A stretch of 42,454 nt of DNA from 43-108 sp001915545 (GTDB lineage Bacteria > Bacteroidota > Bacteroidia > Bacteroidales > Bacteroidaceae). The stretch's first letter is position 1. Every line of letters begins with the position of its first letter. Positions 15,514 to 24,438 of this stretch are shown here, piece by piece. The notes beneath the pieces were generated by a model that saw only the letters and a list, made by a program, of their open reading frames with translations, was not told where the DNA came from and made no database searches. The translations under genes were made by a program, and so were the position numbers. Location of the stretch: positions 1 through 42,454 of the forward strand of contig CABUGV010000030.1 in the NCBI GenBank assembly GCA_902491215.1, read 5' to 3'.

Positions 15514-17007
15514 TTAGAACTTGAAGCCTAACGTACACATGAACTGGCTTCTATTGTTGCTAATTTCCGTAGGCTTAAGATTTACTTCATCGAAAGCGTA
15601 GAAATCACCTTTCTGAGCTGAATACTGATAAGCAAAGTCTATATAACCAACTTTATATCTATATCCGAATCCGAAAGTGATTCTGTTTATAGCCTTCCAA
15701 TTGGTAAAATCAGTTTCGGTGAACGGGCTGTCAGCTGCTATAATTCTGTAGCTGTCGCTCTTCATCGGAGCAGAAACATAATTGTATCCAAGTCTCACAC
15801 TGAAAGCATCTATCGGCTTATACTCCATACCGATTTTGAAAGTGCTCACTCCTTGCAGGAAACGTTTCGTATTATCATTGATCTGTCTGAAATAAGCATC
15901 CTCATAACCGTCATCAGTTGTATACTTGCTTGTCGAATAGTCAGAATACTCATACTCAGCACCGATTGCAAAATTAGTTCCAATAGTATGTCCAACGCTT
16001 AGACCGAATACCCATGGGGTACGATATGAATAATCAAAAACACCGCCATCGCCAGAGGATATATAATTGCCATTCGAACTCAGATATGCTCCGTTCTGAT
16101 CACGCAAAGAATACCAAATAGGAGTATGTATGTTGATACCGAATCTGAAAGGCGAATCTGCAATAGGACGGCAGATAAAACCGAACTTCACATCTATACC
16201 GTCGCCGGTAGTCTGATACCAGTTGCTCAACGAATAATAGTTACCGTCTGTTCCTATCTCTCCATACAGCGACTCACGATTATAGTCGATATTGTAAACG
16301 CCCAAAGCCAAACCGAAGAAGAACTGATCGGAAATATTCATTGAGATGTTGAAGTCGCACTGAATGTTGCTTCCATAAGTTGCACGCCTGTATTCAGCCT
16401 GTTCAGCACCGACACCATAGTATCCTGATTCATCTTCGTTAATTATACCTCCATGAACAAGATTGCCGTCTTCGTCGAACATCGGTGCAGACATATCAGC
16501 CAGTAATCCCCAACTCTCGAAATTACCATCATAACATGTATTAGCAAGATTTGCAATCTGATTTGTCTGCGAGAACACACCGTTTAGATTGTCCACACTG
16601 CAATTCAGATTCGAGAAATAATTAGCTCTTTTGGTGTAATTCACACCATAGTTAATATATTTCAAACCCTTCTGTCCCTCAGTTGCAACACGCGATGAAA
16701 TTATAAGACCGATATTATCGATAGATGGACGTACAGAATGCTTTCCCAAAACTCCATCATCGGCCCATAAGAGTCCCAAGGAGATCATAGCCTCATTCGA
16801 CCTGAACAAACCTGTTCCTGCAGGATTGGTGGACATAACAGAAATATCTCCGCCTAAAGCGCCAAGCGCACCTCCCATACCGACATATCTTGCCGTTCCA
16901 TTAAGATCAGACGAAGCAAAACGTGCAGCGTCATACGAATCTTGAGCAAATGCACCATACGTCATGAATGCATGAAGCAAAAGTGCCGTTGACAAATATC
17001 TTTTCAT
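15514..17007 (-). CDS. Outer-membrane beta-barrel protein, OmpP1/FadL-like
   Basis: This 497-residue protein has a signal peptide (MKRYLSTALLLHAFMTYGAFAQ) and an N-terminal segment DLNGTARYVGMGGALGALGG followed by SVMSTNPAGTGLF, the conserved hatch-region pattern of FadL/TodX-type proteins. The rest is made of alternating aromatic beta-strands (for example FALGVYNIDYN, RITFGFGYRYKVG) and ends in GFKF, a terminal Phe as in most outer-membrane barrels. Family members take up hydrophobic compounds; in Bacteroidota many copies have no known substrate. An upstream in-frame TTG is ignored in favour of the ATG at 17007, which begins the signal peptide. The Gly/Trp-rich gene lies 73 bases upstream and is probably co-transcribed. 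Confidence 0.85.
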   Translation of the reverse strand: MKRYLSTALLLHAFMTYGAFAQDSYDAARFASSDLNGTARYVGMGGALGALGGDISVMSTNPAGTGLFRSNEAMISLGLLWADDGVLGKHSVRPSIDNIGLIISSRVATEGQKGLKYINYGVNYTKRANYFSNLNCSVDNLNGVFSQTNQIANLANTCYDGNFESWGLLADMSAPMFDEDGNLVHGGIINEDESGYYGVGAEQAEYRRATYGSNIQCDFNISMNISDQFFFGLALGVYNIDYNRESLYGEIGTDGNYYSLSNWYQTTGDGIDVKFGFICRPIADSPFRFGINIHTPIWYSLRDQNGAYLSSNGNYISSGDGGVFDYSYRTPWVFGLSVGHTIGTNFAIGAEYEYSDYSTSKYTTDDGYEDAYFRQINDNTKRFLQGVSTFKIGMEYKPIDAFSVRLGYNYVSAPMKSDSYRIIAADSPFTETDFTNWKAINRITFGFGYRYKVGYIDFAYQYSAQKGDFYAFDEVNLKPTEISNNRSQFMCTLGFKF

Positions 17008-17080
17008 AGATAACAATCGATTAAATGAATAATACCGTTAATACGACTCATAACACTAGAAGATAGTGAATCAGCACCTA

Positions 17081-18139
17081 TCATCTGCGACCGCTTCTTA
17101 CACCGCCGCCACCGCGTGATCCACCTCCGAAGCCACCACCTCCGAATCCACCGGACCTTGAAGGAGAAGAGAAGCTTCCGGAAGACCTAGTACTGCTTGG
17201 TCTGCTGTATGTAGATGAGCTCCTAGTACTCTGACTGCTCGAACGGTTGAACGATGAAGTCTGGCGAGTACGGTTCTGCGAACTGGTATTTGTACCTGTA
17301 CTCTGACCTCGGGTGTATGTACGTCTTCTAGTTGTAGTTGTCTGTCCGTTGCCGCTTGTATTGGTTACACGGCTTCCGCTTGTGTAACCACCTCGGTTGT
17401 AAGTAGAATTCGTTCTGTCATACACATTAGTTCTGTTTAGAGCATTTGTCCTATTGAAAGCATTTGTTCTGCTCGTCTGGACCATATCACCGGTTCTGAT
17501 TCTGCTACCTCTTCCATATCCATTTACAAACGTACCTCTATTGGCGTTGTAACGTACAGGATGCGGATTATGCCAGCAAGGACCGCAGCCCCATCCTACC
17601 CAATGATGCGGATGGTACCATCCCCAGAACGGACCATACCATGAACCCCAAGGACGCCATCCCCAACCGAACGACCATCCCCAGCTCCAATAATACGGAT
17701 CATAATAGAAGAATGGATCAGCATAGATGTAATCGAAGGCTCCATAGCCATAAACAAGATCCCAATAGTAAGGACTGCTCACATAGACACCTACGTGAGG
17801 ACTGTAGAAACGAAGAATCTGACGAGAATATTGGTAATCGTTCTCATCATCATAAATATTCGACTCTACAGCTTCTATGGTGTCAGGTTCAACATCATCT
17901 CCACTGTACATGTACCTTCTGTTATATTCGTCTTCATCCCTGCTGGACGTGTTGTATACTTCAACATCGGCGTTTCCCTTGAATATCAATTCCGGTTCAC
18001 GTGCCTTTGTCTTATTTTCAACCTTAACTTCAGTTTTCTGCTCCTTACTTTTTTCAGGAAAGAAATAAAGATCGTCCTGCGCTATGATGCTCAGCTGAGT
18101 AAAAGCCAGCATTGCCGAAAAAATTACTAACCGTTTCAT
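17081..18139 (-). CDS. Exported Gly/Trp/Tyr- and Ser/Arg-rich low-complexity protein
   Basis: This 352-residue protein has a Sec signal peptide (MKRLVIFSAMLAFTQLSIIAQ). An acidic Glu/Asp/Tyr-rich stretch follows (about 25-105), then an aromatic block with repeated tryptophans (WSWGWSFGWGWRPWGSW, WVGWGCGPCWHNPHP). Next come NRTNALNRTNVYDRTN-type repeats, a Ser/Thr/Arg-rich region, and a tail of FGGGG and RGGGG repeats ending in RSGRR. No enzyme motif is present. Similar proteins occur widely in Bacteroidales without assigned function. Trp/His/Cys density could serve metal binding or surface adhesion, but this is speculation. It precedes a FadL-like gene on the same strand. Confidence 0.7.
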   Translation of the reverse strand: MKRLVIFSAMLAFTQLSIIAQDDLYFFPEKSKEQKTEVKVENKTKAREPELIFKGNADVEVYNTSSRDEDEYNRRYMYSGDDVEPDTIEAVESNIYDDENDYQYSRQILRFYSPHVGVYVSSPYYWDLVYGYGAFDYIYADPFFYYDPYYWSWGWSFGWGWRPWGSWYGPFWGWYHPHHWVGWGCGPCWHNPHPVRYNANRGTFVNGYGRGSRIRTGDMVQTSRTNAFNRTNALNRTNVYDRTNSTYNRGGYTSGSRVTNTSGNGQTTTTRRRTYTRGQSTGTNTSSQNRTRQTSSFNRSSSQSTRSSSTYSRPSSTRSSGSFSSPSRSGGFGGGGFGGGSRGGGGVRSGRR

Positions 18140-18209
18140 ATCGCTCCTAAAATTTAATCAAGTAACAGATCTTTCTTATCATAATCACTCTCTAATGCAA
18201 ATTCGGGCA

Positions 18210-18268
18210 CAAAATTATACAAATATATTCATGCACCTACTCTTGCACATTACAAATATACAAAATTA
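18210..18268 (-). promoter_or_regulatory. Cluster of four -7 boxes upstream of the Gly/Trp-rich gene
   Basis: On the minus strand TAnnTTTG occurs at 18210-18217 (TAATTTTG), 18220-18227 (TATATTTG), 18253-18260 (TATATTTG) and 18261-18268 (TAATTTTG). The two sequence versions appear in mirrored order. None has a perfect TTTG at 19-21 bases, the best being CTTG 17 bases from the third. Promoter activity here is likely, but the start site cannot be fixed. Confidence 0.45.
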
Positions 18269-18329
18269 CAGCACTTTCAAGCTCGGATTTCCCCTACACC
18301 GGAATAGGGTAATCCCTATTAAAAGCCAA

Positions 18330-18359
18330 AGCGTCAGACCGCCGATGCAGTCTGACGCT
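18330..18359 (-). terminator. Terminator hairpin after the MG2 gene
   Basis: AGCGTCAGAC (18330-18339) and GTCTGACGCT (18350-18359) form a perfect 10-bp stem with a 10-base loop, 20 bases beyond the stop codon. The minus-strand tail is TTGGCTTTTA, only moderately T-rich. A second palindrome, AATAGGG/CCCTATT (18303-18320), follows directly. Confidence 0.7.
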
Positions 18360-18379
18360 ATGCCTATTCTAGAAAACTA

Positions 18380-21046
18380 TCATTTCTCAAACACGCCGAT
18401 GTCTCCGGAAGCGGAAACCGCAGCAGCGTCGACATCCATCACGCGACAGTCTTCATTGTTGTAGAATACAACTGAAGCCTTGCCAAGCGCGTCTGTCTTC
18501 ACATTGGGATTCCAGTACAGCGTACGTCTGTAATCATGCTCATCAGGAAGAACCATTCCCTCATATTCAGGCGAATAGAACTCAAGCGGTTTTGAGAATC
18601 CCTGCACAAGAGTCTTTCTTACACCTTTCTTATCCGGTGAGCGCTTCCAATCAGTATATACAAACACAAGAACCGTATTGTTGATTTCCTGCGTAGCTAC
18701 ATTACCGGAAGAAGCAGTATTGTTATCAGTATTCGATTCACCAGACAATGAAGAATTTGCATCACCTGACGATGAAGGATTTGAAGCAGCTGCAGATTCG
18801 TTCAATCCGCGTGCATCATAACTTCCTTCTATGGAATCGCGCGAAGAATTCATGAAACGTTGCGCCACACCGTAAGTGTCAGAAATAAGTATTGCCTCTA
18901 TATCATTTGCCGTAATATCCTCAATATCTACGACTGTGCGCTCCTTATTGTCAATAATGAATCTGACAGGACGTCCCCTGTAAGTAGCCCTATGTCTTAT
19001 TCGTCCATTTCCGTCTTCAACCATTTCTGTAGAGAAATGCTTGTTCTGGCGCTCGAGATAATCGAATACGGATTCAAGGTAATATTCACCGGTATCGTCC
19101 ATCCTGGTCCTTTCCTCCTCAAGATCGTATACAACGTTGGCAATTGAAATATTGCGTCCTTTCATCCATCTCTTTTCAGCATTGACGGTCACTGACGGCA
19201 ACAACTTTTCATATCCTCTGTAGACATAATTGTCATTATCTGTTCCTCCGTCAGCTGCTCCTTCTTCACCCGGAACAGTTTTTTTCTCGGGTTGTATCAT
19301 CCATGTGTCCAATGGCTGGTATCTGCGTGCATCAGGCGAGAACTGTCTGTCAAGATGAACATTCATCTCCTTCATCTTTCCATCTTCGCGGGTAGTGATA
19401 TTCATTTTCCACGTACCATAAAAATCTTCCGACTGGAAAGCAAAATCTCCAAGACTGTCCGTAACTGCATGTCCATTCTTGTGTGCGCCCGACTTTTCGT
19501 CATAAAGAACCACACCCACATCAATACCTTCTTTGATCTTTTTTCGGAATGTAGAAAGCAGTTTGCCCTTAATGACCAATCCTTCTTCAATATAATGTTC
19601 CACCTTGAAATCCGAAGGACGTATCATCTGTTCCCAAGAATAACGGCACCAGCCTTGAGTAAGCATAAGCTGATCAAGAGCTATATTGTGCGCCATATCG
19701 TCAGACTCGAAATAATAATCGACATCCTCTATGAATCCTTTCAATTCTGAACTGAGAAGCAGATTTGCCAAAGCATTGCCGGTGTCCGAACCTGGAGTGT
19801 TCTTCGATGCATCCCTCACAGACAATGAGAAAGTTGTCTGCACCGGTTTTCCACCAGTATCAGACAAAGAGAAATCCATACTTATCTTCTCGAAAGGCTT
19901 GTATGTCTCCTTGTCCTGCTTCTGAACAAACTGAAGCGTGGAAGCCGGACGCTTGAACACCATTCTGCGACAGATTGCCTTACCCTCACGGTTGAAGAGT
20001 ATTATCTGGTTCACTCCGTCGCGCAATGCAGCTTTGTCTATCGAAAGCATATACAATCCGTCGGCATTGAAAGCAACTTTTTCAAACGCATATACCGTAC
20101 CGCCGTTTGATATTGCCAGCGCCACCGGTTCATCAACGACTCCTGCACTACGCTGTACGCTCACCACTGCCTTCTCGCCCCTGAGCATGTTTGCAGAAAG
20201 AACATATCCTTCCTTCTCCACCTCCGGAAGTTCAAACTCATATTCCTTGTCTCCGACTGTGAGTCGGGCTACATATTTATCATCTGAAGGCAAGAAAGAG
20301 AAAGTACCTATTCCACCGTGCATCACCTTAAATGTTGTAACAACCTCATCCGTTTTCTTATTGTACACACGTCCTTCAGCATTTTCGCCAGCTCCATCTG
20401 AATTGAACACCTTGAAAGCCACCTGAGACTGAAGACCGCGCACCAGATAACCACCTTCCGGATAAAAGGTCATATTCATTTTCTTTAGTGATTCAGCCTT
20501 AGGACGCATCATCGGTCTGGATATACTCTGAGGCTGCAGGCTCATCTTAGGATCAGAAAAGTCTGCTACGGTCTTAGGCTGGTCGAATATAGGGAACACC
20601 CTGCTGAAAACGGCATCTTCGCCCCAGTTGAGCATCATTCGCGTATAAGCTCTCACCTCGTAGTAACCAGCAGTCATCACGCGCGACAGCGCAAACTGTC
20701 CGTCAGCCTGTCCGTCAACAATCTTCAGCTTATTGCTCTGAACAATTTGTCCCTCCGGAGTTAGAAGTTCAACATACAGTACACCGCTCATTTTTGTCGG
20801 AGTGTTATCTGTACCGCTCACCACATAGGCTTTGAACCACATTGTTTCACCGATGAAGTATCCGGTGTTGTCGAAATGCAGATACACTTTCTCCTGCGGG
20901 TAGAGATAATTGAAGGCATTTACATTTTTCACAAACCCGAGAAGTTCGGCATCAGCGTTAGACACGTTGCCGTCTGTCTGTGCATAGGTGCTGAAAAAAC
21001 TCGCAAGTCCTATGCAGAAGGCACTGAATCTATAATGATATTTCAT
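18380..21046 (-). CDS. Large exported MG2 (alpha-2-macroglobulin-like) domain protein
   Basis: This 888-residue protein has a signal peptide (MKYHYRFSAFCIGLASFFST, then YAQ). Residues about 35-130 match the MG2 style domain found in many Bacteroidota exported proteins: YPQEKVYLHFDNTGYFIGE and TMWFKAYVVSG. More beta-sandwich repeats follow. A later segment (LPSVTVNAEKRWMKGR) resembles the start of a TonB-plug-like domain, and the C-terminus has RRTLYWNPNVKTDALGKA followed by SVVFYNNE, a common closing motif of the group. A Ser/Asn/Gly-rich linker (about residues 753-787) interrupts the C-terminal region. The true start is taken at 21046 because it begins the signal peptide; the frame opens back to 21172. 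Function is unknown; an envelope role is likely. Confidence 0.75.
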   Translation of the reverse strand: MKYHYRFSAFCIGLASFFSTYAQTDGNVSNADAELLGFVKNVNAFNYLYPQEKVYLHFDNTGYFIGETMWFKAYVVSGTDNTPTKMSGVLYVELLTPEGQIVQSNKLKIVDGQADGQFALSRVMTAGYYEVRAYTRMMLNWGEDAVFSRVFPIFDQPKTVADFSDPKMSLQPQSISRPMMRPKAESLKKMNMTFYPEGGYLVRGLQSQVAFKVFNSDGAGENAEGRVYNKKTDEVVTTFKVMHGGIGTFSFLPSDDKYVARLTVGDKEYEFELPEVEKEGYVLSANMLRGEKAVVSVQRSAGVVDEPVALAISNGGTVYAFEKVAFNADGLYMLSIDKAALRDGVNQIILFNREGKAICRRMVFKRPASTLQFVQKQDKETYKPFEKISMDFSLSDTGGKPVQTTFSLSVRDASKNTPGSDTGNALANLLLSSELKGFIEDVDYYFESDDMAHNIALDQLMLTQGWCRYSWEQMIRPSDFKVEHYIEEGLVIKGKLLSTFRKKIKEGIDVGVVLYDEKSGAHKNGHAVTDSLGDFAFQSEDFYGTWKMNITTREDGKMKEMNVHLDRQFSPDARRYQPLDTWMIQPEKKTVPGEEGAADGGTDNDNYVYRGYEKLLPSVTVNAEKRWMKGRNISIANVVYDLEEERTRMDDTGEYYLESVFDYLERQNKHFSTEMVEDGNGRIRHRATYRGRPVRFIIDNKERTVVDIEDITANDIEAILISDTYGVAQRFMNSSRDSIEGSYDARGLNESAAASNPSSSGDANSSLSGESNTDNNTASSGNVATQEINNTVLVFVYTDWKRSPDKKGVRKTLVQGFSKPLEFYSPEYEGMVLPDEHDYRRTLYWNPNVKTDALGKASVVFYNNEDCRVMDVDAAAVSASGDIGVFEK

Positions 21047-21172
21047 AATACAATTGCCATAAATGTTTTTCAGATACACGAATATATGGTACAAAACGTT
21101 AAAATTCAAGCCGACTTGGCAAGGCCGGCAATTCAAATGCAGATATATAACATAAATTAACCATACAAGCAA

Positions 21173-22123
21173 CTATTCACCTGCAAATTCGGACACATTG
21201 AAATTGTTTGCAACGGCCAGTCTGGCACAATTCTGCAACAATCGCCTATTGGTGTTGTTCACTTGCCCCTTCGAACCGTTCTTTCCAATGATTGAGAGGT
21301 CATCGCGTATGCTCCGCGAATAGCAAGGACCTATCACCGATTCGAAAAATGTGCAAGCAAGCAGATAACGTCCCATAGTCAGATCAATATGCTGGTTGTC
21401 ACGCGTAAACTCATTGTCTGTTGCGAGAGCCTTGACCCTGCGCGCATTCTGCACAGCAGTACCGCAAGGAATTATTATGTCTATACCGGAACGGGCTTTC
21501 ATCTCCTTCACCGCATTGCAAATGCTTCTGTACATATTTGCCTGATCCTTATATCGGCCTATGTTCTTGTGCTTTGAAGAATACGCCCAAGTTTCGTTGA
21601 ATGCATACGTTGTCCTAGGACTAATTGTCAGAATGCTGTATGCCTGGATAAGTTTGGACAAATACGGTTCATAAGAAGAATAGTTTCCCGATTCAAGGGA
21701 ATACTGCTGGAAAACCACCACATCATAAGGAAAACGCCTCATGGCTTCGCGAAGACTGATAGCCTTCTCAAGCTTCTTCGAACCGTCTCTGTTGTACCTG
21801 TACAACTCGTATACCTTTTCATTCGATTTAAGATTTTCATAATGCTGTTTGAGCGAACATCCGGGACGGTACAGTACATATATATCCACCATGCTCATGC
21901 CCAAAGAATTCAGTATCGAAGGCATCGCCTCATTTGTATCTATTGAAAATGAATTGCCTATGAAGAGAACGTCAAGTCTTACCGGCATATACGGCAACGG
22001 CTTGTTGTAAAGATAACCTACAGACGAAGAAGATGATGAAGAACCGCCTTGCGCCGTCTGCGCCGAACAACATACAACAGAAAAGAAAAAGACCGATAAT
22101 ACAATAAAATAATTTTTCATCAT
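21173..22123 (-). CDS. Exported DUF4886/SGNH-like hydrolase
   Basis: This is a 316-residue protein with a signal peptide (MMKNYFIVLSVFFFSVVCCS, then AQ), followed by a Gly/Ser run (seven serines in a row). The SGNH core starts with VLFIGNSFSIDTNEAMPSIL, where GNS replaces GDS as is usual in DUF4886. VVFQQYSLESG is block III and NEFTRDNQHIDLTMGRYLLA supplies the C-terminal Asp and His. The enzyme is probably an esterase on a glycan, not proven. It lies 24 bases after the CapA/NlpC gene and 126 bases before the MG2 gene, likely in the same unit. Confidence 0.75.
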   Translation of the reverse strand: MMKNYFIVLSVFFFSVVCCSAQTAQGGSSSSSSSVGYLYNKPLPYMPVRLDVLFIGNSFSIDTNEAMPSILNSLGMSMVDIYVLYRPGCSLKQHYENLKSNEKVYELYRYNRDGSKKLEKAISLREAMRRFPYDVVVFQQYSLESGNYSSYEPYLSKLIQAYSILTISPRTTYAFNETWAYSSKHKNIGRYKDQANMYRSICNAVKEMKARSGIDIIIPCGTAVQNARRVKALATDNEFTRDNQHIDLTMGRYLLACTFFESVIGPCYSRSIRDDLSIIGKNGSKGQVNNTNRRLLQNCARLAVANNFNVSEFAGE

Positions 22124-22147
22124 TGCAGTATATTTATAAATCCTATA

Positions 22148-23581
22148 TCATTCGCCAAAGACACGTCTTGCACCCTTGTAACGGCGCACATAGTAAGGCT
22201 GACCGACAAAATCGTCAACCCTTATGCCGCCCTTAGGACTGGCGTGAATGAATCTGAAATCTTTGTTCTTGCTGTCAACCGAAACAACCATGCCCACATG
22301 CCCTATTCTACTCGATGCGGCGCTGCCGCTGAAAAAGACGAGATCACCTACCTTCAGGTTTCTCCTGTCAACAGATTTTCCCTGTGTAAACTGGTCGCGC
22401 GAAGAGCGTTTGAGCGATATGCCGACTTTAGAAAATACATAACTGGTAAATCCTGAACAATCAAAAGAATTGGGTCCGCTGGCACCTGCTCTGTATCGGG
22501 CACCCAATCTCGACTCTGCCACATCTACAAGCTTTCTCGCCAGCTCAAGCATCCTTACATTTTCCTTAAGGACAACATCACCATTCTCATCAATTATCAG
22601 CTTCGAGTCAGGAAAATCTATCTGCGTCATTCTTCTTATGCCGTCTACCATTTTTCGGTAACGTTCAATTACAAGCCCCTTCGACGCAACATGCTCTACA
22701 CCGAGAATCTTTCCGCTGCAGAAACTTCCGTCATCATAAAGCTCAACTTCAACCAAAGGAGAATAATCGTAATGTGCATCTTCAAAATATCTGAATGGAG
22801 CACAATAATTGCCAATTCCGTACATTATTATCCTGCTTTTGTAAAGCTCCATAGTCTGAGGGAGGTCTGCACCATGAAAATATACAACGTCAGCACCATG
22901 GTCCACATAGAAATGGGCAGTCTTCTTCAATGCTTCACGCCCCTCATGCCCCATCTTGCTTCCGCCCCTGGCATACAAACCTCCAAATTGCGGATCATCA
23001 GCGGAAACACCTACCACGATAACATCGCAGCTGGAACGCAGATTTTTCAAAACCCTGCGAACCTTTACCGAATCGGTCATTGAAAGAGTATGGCGCGAAC
23101 TTCCGAACGAAGCAAACCCGAAAACAACACCGTTTCTCGAAAACACAGTGTATTCGCAAATATTCCTCACACCTGCACAGCTTATATTGTTCTTGCTGAG
23201 CAGATCGAGAGTGCCTTTGATCCCATCCATACCATTGTCTCTGACATGTCTGCCAGAAAGGCCGAATGCCGAAAAGCCAAGATCAGACAAGAAAGACGAC
23301 ACATCGCTTCCTCCATAAACACGCAAACTGTGCTTGAGCTGTTCGTGCACCTTCCCCGACAATGTCCCGTCCAAAGAAGCAAAAGACGCATCGGCATGCT
23401 TGATGGAATTCTGAACTATGGTAAAAAATGGATCTACGCCAGAATAGCGGAGTGCATCTTTGGCATTGAATGTCGACAAATCAATATCACCGGCACAGAC
23501 AACTCTGATTCTTTCTTTGGAAGAACCGCAAAGAACAGAGGCCGAAAAAATAATGCAAATTATGTATCTTAAAAACTTCAC
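22148..23581 (-). CDS. Degenerate CapA-like domain fused to an NlpC/P60 peptidase
   Basis: This 477-residue exported protein has an N-terminal signal (residues 1-20). Residues 25-300 resemble the CapA/PgsA metallophosphatase-like domain of poly-gamma-glutamate capsule systems: GDIDL (31-35) opens it, and GADVVYFHGADLPQTMELYK (229-248) and GIGNY (255-259) close it. The metal ligands are eroded: NLE is LDG (70-72) and the usual HHPH is FHGA. Residues 345-470 form an NlpC/P60 cysteine peptidase with an intact triad: C375 in NSFDCSGF, H428 in SRIGHVGMVV and H446 in FIHASPKGG. Such peptidases cut D-Glu/meso-DAP bonds in peptidoglycan stems. The likely role is cell-wall cleavage, with the CapA part for binding. 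It precedes DUF4886 and MG2 genes. Confidence 0.82.
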   Translation of the reverse strand: MKFLRYIICIIFSASVLCGSSKERIRVVCAGDIDLSTFNAKDALRYSGVDPFFTIVQNSIKHADASFASLDGTLSGKVHEQLKHSLRVYGGSDVSSFLSDLGFSAFGLSGRHVRDNGMDGIKGTLDLLSKNNISCAGVRNICEYTVFSRNGVVFGFASFGSSRHTLSMTDSVKVRRVLKNLRSSCDVIVVGVSADDPQFGGLYARGGSKMGHEGREALKKTAHFYVDHGADVVYFHGADLPQTMELYKSRIIMYGIGNYCAPFRYFEDAHYDYSPLVEVELYDDGSFCSGKILGVEHVASKGLVIERYRKMVDGIRRMTQIDFPDSKLIIDENGDVVLKENVRMLELARKLVDVAESRLGARYRAGASGPNSFDCSGFTSYVFSKVGISLKRSSRDQFTQGKSVDRRNLKVGDLVFFSGSAASSRIGHVGMVVSVDSKNKDFRFIHASPKGGIRVDDFVGQPYYVRRYKGARRVFGE

Positions 23582-23620
23582 TGTAGTATTCGATAAAACA
23601 TATTCCTAACTTAAACCAAT

Positions 23621-23640
23621 AGACAAGATAAATCTTGCCT
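23621..23640 (-). terminator. Small hairpin between the EFR1 and CapA/NlpC genes
   Basis: The 20 bases are almost fully self-complementary (CAAGAT/ATCTTG core, extended on the minus strand by a G-U pair). The following minus-strand tail is not T-rich, so this is at most a weak terminator or an mRNA processing or stability element. Confidence 0.35.
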
Positions 23641-23661
23641 ATAATCTGAATCACAAGTAAA

Positions 23662-24417
23662 TTACGGATGGAGATACTGTCCTTTATTATCAGTAAACCT
23701 GCCATAACGTACAGCATGTACCGGACACGAGTGGTAGCACAAATAACAGCTGACACATGTATCGCCCCATTCAGGACGTTTTTCGTCATTCAATCTGATA
23801 TTGTCCATCGGACATACTTCGGCACATTTCCCGCACGAAATACAGCAATCTGCACTGTGGAAAGGTTTGGTTCCCATCAGAAACTTATTGAAGAAACCTC
23901 CTAAAACTTTAGTCTTCAACCAAGGGAATGGACCAGGAAGACAGTCAAACTCCCCTTCTCCGCCCCGCCCTATGTAGTCGGCTATATATGAAATTCTGTC
24001 TTCAGCTTCAGCCAGTTTCTTGGCTTCTTTTTCAGGGGTATCGACATCGAAGCCCGGCAAAGCAACATACGATTCCGGCATCTTTACAGCAAAACCGCAA
24101 CTGCACTTCCATCCTCTCTTCTCTACCGACTTAACGAACATACGACACATCTGTCCCGTATCGTCGCCGCATGTAGAAACGAAATACAGATATTTTACAT
24201 TGCTTATATCTAACTTGCCAATAAAATCCAGAATAAAACCGGGCACGCCCCATGCATACACTGGGAAAACGAAGCCTAGTTTCTCTCCGTCTTCCAATCT
24301 GTACTTATCATCGTGTTTCATGGCCTCCGGAATGAAAACCGCCTTGTCAGAAAATCTATCAGCAAGAACTTCAGCGGCCCACCTGGAGTTACCGGTACCA
24401 GAAAAATAAAAAATCAT
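23662..24417 (-). CDS. EFR1-family flavodoxin-ferredoxin protein
   Basis: This is a 251-residue electron-transfer protein. The N-terminal flavodoxin-like domain begins FYFSGTGNSRWAAE (3-16), the FMN phosphate loop, with FVFPVYAWGVPGF further on. The C-terminal part has two [4Fe-4S] motifs, CCISCGKCAEVCP (about 201-213) and CVSCYLCYHSCP (about 228-239), each CxxCxxCxxxCP. Such fusions pass electrons in anaerobes; the partner enzyme is unknown. It follows corA by 21 bases, so the two are probably co-transcribed although no functional link is evident. Confidence 0.85.
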   Translation of the reverse strand: MIFYFSGTGNSRWAAEVLADRFSDKAVFIPEAMKHDDKYRLEDGEKLGFVFPVYAWGVPGFILDFIGKLDISNVKYLYFVSTCGDDTGQMCRMFVKSVEKRGWKCSCGFAVKMPESYVALPGFDVDTPEKEAKKLAEAEDRISYIADYIGRGGEGEFDCLPGPFPWLKTKVLGGFFNKFLMGTKPFHSADCCISCGKCAEVCPMDNIRLNDEKRPEWGDTCVSCYLCYHSCPVHAVRYGRFTDNKGQYLHP

Positions 24418-24438
24418 AGCTCTTGAATTTTTATACCA

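Noticed and set aside
18195..18464. Plus-strand frame near the MG2 gene end
   Set aside because: It runs through a terminator hairpin and into the antisense of the MG2 coding region; no protein-like features.
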